Source: Bombyx mori (Eukaryota; Arthropoda; Insecta; Lepidoptera; Bombycidae). From it: 64,000 bases of DNA. The notes beneath the pieces are model-generated. The model searched no databases. It saw only the letters and a list, made by a program, of their open reading frames with translations, and was not told the origin of the DNA. How positions within the stretch are numbered: position 1 is the stretch's first letter; every line of letters starts with the position of its first letter. Positions 57,981-64,000 of this stretch are shown here, piece after piece. The stretch lies in the NCBI RefSeq assembly GCF_030269925.1, contig NC_085126.1:188501-252500 (forward strand). The letters run 5' to 3'. The position numbers were made by a program, and so were the translations under genes.

Positions 57981-59416
57981 ATACAAATGCACCGGGCATC
58001 TTATTATCATTTAGGCCACAATGACTTCAAGTATATCATACCATACCCCCACTCTAATCCCACTGCCCTAATGCCATTACTTTCCTTGTCTGCCGCCCCT
58101 AGTAGTATGAGTTCCAGCCTATCCTATCCATAGCCTCTGAATTCGTGGTCTACATGTAAATAAACAAATATGCTAGAGCAAGATGCTATCTCACTCGGGT
58201 CGATACTGAGGTCCCATCTTCTACAGTTACGATTGTTTAATTTTTCTGGAATTGAGGCTTACACTTTGTGGCGTTTATGAACGCACATTTTTATGATGCG
58301 TGAGCCGGAACGCACGAGATGTGGGAAAAAGAATATAGTCTGTGACACGGGACCTTTTTACCGCCGAAAATTTAAAACGTAAAAATAATTTATAATGTGT
58401 TTATTAACTAATGTAATATAATTACTTAGAATTGTTTATGCCACTACAACAATAGAATTTATATTGTTTCAACTGTGGTGTTAATGACATAAAACACGAC
58501 TTTACGGCGAAATAAAGAAGGGAGCCTATATGAACTCCCTTAACTTAATATTCTAAGGTGCTCAGATTGTACGTCTTAGTATTAGTCTGCTCCACTACCG
58601 ATCGCCTAATGTCAAATAAGCCATGAAGCCATCTGACCAACGTATTAACAAAAAAACTTTTATCAACCGTCCAGAAGAGCGGGTTACATCTAAATTTCAA
58701 CCCTTGAAATTAAAAATATAATGCTGATCCTAAAACTATACACAAATACAGGATAAAAGATAAATTAATTCTACATTCTGTTTAAGAAGTATCAACTCCC
58801 CCGAGGCTACATTACTTTGGTAATATATTCATGTAACAGGTTGCAACATTCACATACTAATGTACAAATTTATGGCGTCCAGATTACTTGCGAAATTAAA
58901 ATGACTAAACGCCACTAAGGTTCGCTAATGTCACAGCGCCATTGCATCTCGAAATATACAATTCACAAGTTCACATCTGGACACGTCAAGATGTGAACTT
59001 GTGTTCAGTACCAGGTAATTTTATAGCTCCTGTTGTGAAACAGTGTTAAAAGTTAATAACATCACGATGTAAGTACAGCTGCCGACGTAGACACATGAGA
59101 TCATCAATTGGACTGGACTCGCCCTTAACTATTGCACGCTATCAGGATCCGTAGGAGCCCACCGGGTCGGTACTCATTTCTGATCGCGAAAAAGTCATGC
59201 GTTCTGGTTCGAAGGGCTATACATCCGTTATACAATATAGTTATAACTTAGACCTTAAGCTTGAAATGGATAGCGGACCTAGGTGGACTACGTGGACCGT
59301 AAGCTAATCCAGACATCTTGTGTAAAAATAACCAGAACTGCGCTCGTCTGTGAAGCATTGCTGGTTCGATAGTCAGATCCTGACCAACTAAATAGGCTTG
59401 AAAACTCGCGTACACT
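57981..59416. other. No gene; hairpin and old repeat
   Basis: A perfect inverted repeat lies at 58964-59003 (separate entry). 59160-59290 is a decayed Bm1-like stretch (plus). Confidence 0.45.
58964..59003. repeat. Perfect 15-bp inverted repeat with 10-bp loop
   Basis: CACAAGTTCACATCT at 58964-58978 and its exact complement AGATGTGAACTTGTG at 58989-59003, with GGACACGTCA between. It is not part of any repeat recognised here. Confidence 0.9.
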
Positions 59417-59765
59417 CTTTTTTTTGTTTTTATTGCTTATATGGGTGGACGAGCTCACAGCCCACCTGGTGTTAAGTGGTTACTGGAGGCCATAGACATT
59501 TACGACGTAAATGCGCCACCCATCTTGTGATATCAGTTCTAAGGTCTTAGTATAGTTACAATGGCTACCCCACCCTTCAAACCGAAACGCATTACTGCTT
59601 CACGGCAGAAATAGCCGGGGTGGTGGTACCTACTCGCGTGGACTCACAAGAGGTCCTACCACCAGTAATTACGCAAATTATAATTTGGCGGGTTTGATTT
59701 TTATTACACGATGTTATTCCTTCGCCGTGGAAGTCAATCGTGAACAGTTGTTGAGTACTCGTTAG
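59417..59765 (-). mobile_element. Bm1 SINE, long copy without complete head
   Basis: TTTTTATTGCTTATATGGGT to GGAAGTCAATCGTGAAC and on to TTGAGTACTCG. It contains the middle region but stops short of the tRNA boxes. Confidence 0.88.
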
Positions 59766-60266
59766 TGAAGAAATAAAAAACAATTAAAATGTAGATCTTA
59801 TTTAAAAAAGGACGAGCTAACTATAAATACACATCGTCTTTAACTAAAAATATCGAAGCAACATTGTAATACTCTATCTTTTGCACGAAATCTTTGAGCA
59901 TTTTTTTCTGTAATACACACGAGTGCAGCAGCCATTACAAACTCGTTTTACAATTACGACGAGAATTACAATTAAAGTCTGTTTCATTGACTTTTTCGTT
60001 ATACAATTTAAATAATTATAAATGATATAATTTAACTTTGGTAGGTTTTTATTAACCTTCTGTTTCGTCTCTTAGGTAAGCCTGCTGTCTTTTTCATCAT
60101 GTAAGTCATTACCGTAGCTATACGAGCATTGCACAGACAGAGGAACCACCGATTATTTCTTCATTAGAAGCCCATGGGCATCTTGGAAAGACCATATCCT
60201 TGTTTAAATGTGCTAATAGTTTAAGGCGCCTTGATTTCAGTACCACGGGCCTAGAGTTGAGTGCTG
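59766..60266. other. No gene seen
   Basis: AT-rich, no recognised feature apart from the target-site copy at its end. Confidence 0.5.
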
Positions 60267-60572
60267 CTCACTCTAACCGGCGCCATCTAGGCGGGCTTCG
60301 GATAGCCTGCCGACCGAGAGGGCTGGTGGTCGTGGCGCCGACGACCGCCAGTTCGGCGTCCCGAGGGGGAGGGTGATGGGAGAGATGTGCTCCGCACTAA
60401 ACGCTTGACTTTCCCCCCTTTGCCTTGTCATGAGTTCTGTCTCATGCGAGGTTTGGACGTTGGTTGTTGAGCGACAGGAGGTTTTAGTCAGTTCGACTCT
60501 GACATGCTCCGCCCTCCATCGCAGTGGAGGCCGAAAGACCGGCGATTTCCTCCTGAACAAAAAAAAAAAAAA
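60267..60572 (+). mobile_element. SINE family D (R1-like tail), second full-length copy
   Basis: 306 bp with poly(A), flanked by 14-bp duplications AGAGTTGAGTGCTG (60253-60266 and 60573-60586). Same first base and nearly identical to 19912-20219. The B-box-like stretch reads AGTTCGACTCTGACA here, slightly changed. The reading frames over it are not genes. Confidence 0.85.
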
Positions 60573-60586
60573 AGAGTTGAGTGCTG

Positions 60587-61682
60587 CGTAAAAACTATCT
60601 GATATTCGGGGACTAGTAAATCCGTATTGATTTTTATCTCGTACGCACTCCCGACACACATAACATAGGAGAAAATCGTGGCTTATGACCCTCGAATGTG
60701 GCACGTGTTAGATCTTTAATGATTTAATGTACACAAAAAGCATTGTTCCATATATATGGAAATGCGGCCAAATCAGACCTGAATTTTCAATTGATTCGAT
60801 TAATCCGGAAAAACAAGATTTCCAGGTTTGTCGATTGCTCACAATTATCGGTCGCGTTGTTCACCCAACAGTCTACAATTATTGTTCCGTTAGACTCCAT
60901 TTAATCTCATAAACTTGTTGGATTAGCATTTTCTATCGAGCACCAACCCCGCGTTCCAGTTTGGAGGATGCTATTACCGTTGACCTGATGCGATGGCGGA
61001 TGGCAGACGAGATCGCCTTCCATCTGATGTCACAATCTACTTAGTACTAAGCGGCGACCCGTACACACCTTAGCCTGATTACTGTGCTGGTCTCGCTATA
61101 TAACTGATGGACGGCGGCTGGAATGCGCCACCGGCACATCAATTAGCAATGGTGAATACTTCAAATGGGCTGCTGGTCCCGCCTTCGGATACAGATCTCT
61201 TAATTGTATCAGGTCCTAATTGATACGCACCCTAAAACGGGCGAAACCGGCGTAGCATTGATACTAACCGGCGTCACCTCATCACCAGCCATCAATTATG
61301 AGGGACAGTAAAAATAATATTGACACTTCTAGTCATATTTGTTCTTTGTATTGATTTAAAACATTTATTTATTTTCAACGTTGACATTTAATTTTAAAAT
61401 TGCATGCCCGGATCTTCATGTCGAATCTTCTCAGTGGCGAAACCGCATTTCGAATCGGTGGTAAAGTCATGGCTATTTCAAAGCTCCCGTCTTGAATAGG
61501 AAACTTTTGATTTGGTCGAACGAGCGATAGATATACAAACTCGGGACAGGCGTAGTTGTATACCCGCATCTTCTAAACAGCAGAAACTATCGGCACGTGG
61601 ACCCTGCCACCTCTGGCCGAGTTCTATACATCGACACCGAAAGCTTAATTATCTCCGAGATATTATTGTTGTTGTTAACAGA
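60587..61682. other. No gene seen
   Basis: 60945-61300 is GC-richer with ACCGGCG motifs and may be an old repeat of unknown class. Confidence 0.35.
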
Positions 61683-61927
61683 ACTTTTTTTTTTTTTTTT
61701 TATTCCTTAAGTGAATGGACGATCTCACAGCCTACTTGGTGTTAAGTGGTTACTGGAGCCCATAGACATCTACGACGTAAATGCACCACACACCTTGAGA
61801 TATAAGTTCTAAGGTCTCAAGTATAGTTACAACGGCTGCCCCACCCTTCAAACCGAAACGCATTACTGCCAGAAATAGGCGGGGTGGTGGTACCTACCCC
61901 CGCGGACTCACAAGAGGTCCTACCACA
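61683..61927 (-). mobile_element. Bm1 SINE, body only
   Basis: A T-run, then ATTCCTTAAGTGAATGGACG, ending AGAGGTCCTACCACATAA. A deletion removes TTCACGG around 61870. Confidence 0.87.
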
Positions 61928-63149
61928 TAATTGTATATTGTAACGTAATTGAAATTATATATAATAACATAATAAGAACATAATTGTCATTGGGTCAACC
62001 AAGTTCGAGCGAAACTTGAACAATAAGACCTCAATATGATACAGTCAATCATCCCATCACCCGGGATGCTTTTTACTAGTCAACCAAAAGCTAGATATCT
62101 CGTCTGGTACGGTGACGTAATCATGCGAATAAAATCGAAATGGACTCCCGAAGTAGTCATTATTAAAGAGCGCGGAGGCGGGTGATTGAGGCTATTCCGA
62201 CAGACGATCCCAAAATGGTCTTGAGTGACGAGATCCCACCAATATGGACGCTTCAGGCTGAGCGTTGGCATTGACCTGGGCCTTATGTGGTCTACCGTTG
62301 CGAAAGTCGACAAATCGGAGTTTACCGATCATTAGTTGATCATTTGATTTGAAGATTATTTATATTTGGTCGTTTCGGTTATCGAGCGGTTACTGACCAG
62401 CAGCATGGAGTCAGAGTTCGATGCTCGGTTCGAGTCGATTTCTTTGTTAACCACGCGTCGTGTTCGGGTATATTTGTTTTTGTCTCGGAGTTGTGTTGGT
62501 GGTATCCGTAACAAAAGATATTTATAATCTTAAATTACAATAGCGTTTGTCATACATTTGCCTGACGTTATAAATGCACCAGAATTAATTATCTACCTAT
62601 GATATCACCGAAAAACAATTGATTTATATGCGTTATTGAATATAAGTCATTTAGAATCTCTTTTTCACTTTACGAACAACTCCAGACTCTCTCACCTCTA
62701 GGACCTTGGCCGTTGTTGTGAACAACCTAACTGTTTTACTTATGACAATTTTAACAGTTACAAATACCAACTGCACTCTCCACACTCCCCTTCAGGGGGG
62801 ACATAGATTTAATACCAATGTTGAGACTTCAGCATAATAATTTAATGGTGTTCACGTTGTGGTACTATGATGTGGAGCATTTACCACTAGGACGAGCCGT
62901 GAGCTTGTAATTGAATTTACCCATATATACATGCGTCCAGTTTTGAACTACCTAACTGCTTGAGGGCTTGGGTAGACATTCTCCGACACTTCGACCCTTG
63001 AGGATTTATGTGTCTTTCTTTTATCCTCCAATCTTCATCTTGAAACTTTCATCACGTGAATTTTGTAACACTATCCGGAAACAAGAACCTATAAGCAAAG
63101 CCGTCGGAACAATCGTAGAGCATAATACCCACTAAAATCTTTATTTTTC
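61928..63149. other. No gene seen
   Basis: 62090-62320 is moderately GC-rich and gives a 77-codon minus-strand frame without features. The rest is unremarkable. Confidence 0.4.
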
Positions 63150-63318
63150 CTGCCTGTGGTGATATCCTTGAGAGGCTATATCAGTAGGTGAGCTCTTGGG
63201 GCTTAAACCGGAGGTGCTACTAACACTGGCCCTAGCAAGAGCAGTACTTCGCAGAATCTACCACCGGATCGGAATCGCGACCCACTGAGAAGATCCGACG
63301 AGAAACTCAGTGGGCTAA
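63150..63318 (+). repeat. Repeat family C, copy
   Basis: ATCCTTGAGAGGCTATATCA, ACTGGCCCTAGCAAGAGC, AATCTACCACCGGATCGG, AAACTCAGTGGGCTAAAA. It ends early compared with the copy at 26830-27125. Confidence 0.7.
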
Positions 63319-64000
63319 AATCTCTGCTGGACTGTAGCGCTCACATAACTACTTACTCAATACAGAATCTTCTAGTATCATTATCAGCCAAGTTCATTTA
63401 GCGTCGATCCTCTTTGATGTCAACATATGAACATGCCCACTGAGCAAATATCTGACCTGACTTCCTAGAAACTCTTCTATGTGTCATAGTACCGATGTGG
63501 CTCTATTCGAAGTTTTAAAGTAAGCGTTGTGTGTCGCTTGCGTTGTTCCTTAAACAGTCGAATGACTCGCCCACGCTCGAGTTGTCTATCGCGACCTTCG
63601 CAGCGGTACCTTTACGGTTACCACAACGAAACATCACAGAAGCAATCTGCAATTTGCCGAAGGTCCGTGTCATAAATTCTGAAAGGTGTGAGAAAGAACT
63701 ATTGAACACCCACATTTAATGTTTATGTCTGTACAATACATAATGTAGATAGATAAACGGGCTCCCGGGCCGTCAAGTGATAAGTGTTTACCGAATCCAG
63801 TAAATATTGAGGTTGAATACCTCTACACGCCTTATGATATGAGGTTGTAATGGTAATGATAATACATAATGGCTGTACCAACTTTCAAGCCGAATCATAT
63901 GACTACTATGCGGTAGTACTGATAAAAAAGGTCGTTCTATTGCCCTAGGTGTACAATCTAGACATGACTTAAAAAATGAAGAGACCGACTTAGAAGAAGA
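63319..64000. other. No gene; decayed Bm1 at the end
   Basis: 63757-63940 keeps weak antisense Bm1 blocks (GGGCCGTCAAGTGATAAGTG, TTATGATATGAGGTTG). The 60-residue frames on both strands at 63515-63719 overlap each other and show no family feature. Confidence 0.4.

Overview
Organism and type: eukaryotic nuclear DNA from a moth, very probably Bombyx (silkworm or its wild sister). The evidence is many copies of a tRNA-headed SINE matching Bm1, several lepidopteran Helitrons ending CTAG|T, R1-, RTE- and other LINE tails, a mariner, an AT-rich background, and short GT-AG introns in a conserved insect gene. Nothing bacterial, plasmid or viral was seen. Layout: (1) 1-5.0 kb, minus strand: ten coding exons of EFR3 (Drosophila rolling blackout / stambha A), the palmitoylated plasma-membrane scaffold for the PI4-kinase III-alpha complex. 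About 468 residues of the N-terminal half are present. The first few codons and the C-terminal half lie elsewhere. Its introns are about 70-90 bp unless they carry a transposon. (2) 11.26-12.51 kb, minus strand: a complete, intronless reading frame for cyclin L (two cyclin boxes plus an RS-rich tail), an RNA-processing cyclin. Head-to-head with it, starting 483 bp away, is a candidate two-exon gene for an unrecognised 58-residue protein. (3) 14-64 kb: gene-poor and repeat-rich. It holds a 5'-truncated LINE with a reverse transcriptase broken by one stop (16.3-17.5 kb), an internally deleted mariner with perfect inverted repeats (38.2-39.1 kb), an R1-clade LINE 3' end (43.5-44.3 kb), an RTE LINE 3' end (40.9-41.2 kb), two copies of a compact SINE with an R1-like tail, two copies of a second tRNA-derived SINE, four well-defined Helitrons, many Bm1 copies, a recurrent LINE 3'-end family and an unclassified family with a conserved open frame. 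The only protein-gene candidate here is an N-terminal exon at 51.38-51.50 kb (plus strand) carrying an RVSF motif. Possible 5' exon or promoter islands at 17.6 and 21.9 kb could serve a long plus-strand gene, but that link is conjecture. How parts work together: EFR3 and cyclin L are unrelated housekeeping/neuronal-membrane and splicing functions that happen to be neighbours. Everything else is mostly the history of retrotransposition, with clear nested insertions and target-site duplications. I found no convincing new multi-gene system. The most informative leads are the R1-tailed SINE, the small gene facing cyclin L, the conserved frame in repeat family C, the orphan exon at 51.4 kb and a cluster of five perfect CRE palindromes. 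All family names come from recognising motifs by eye; no database search was run.
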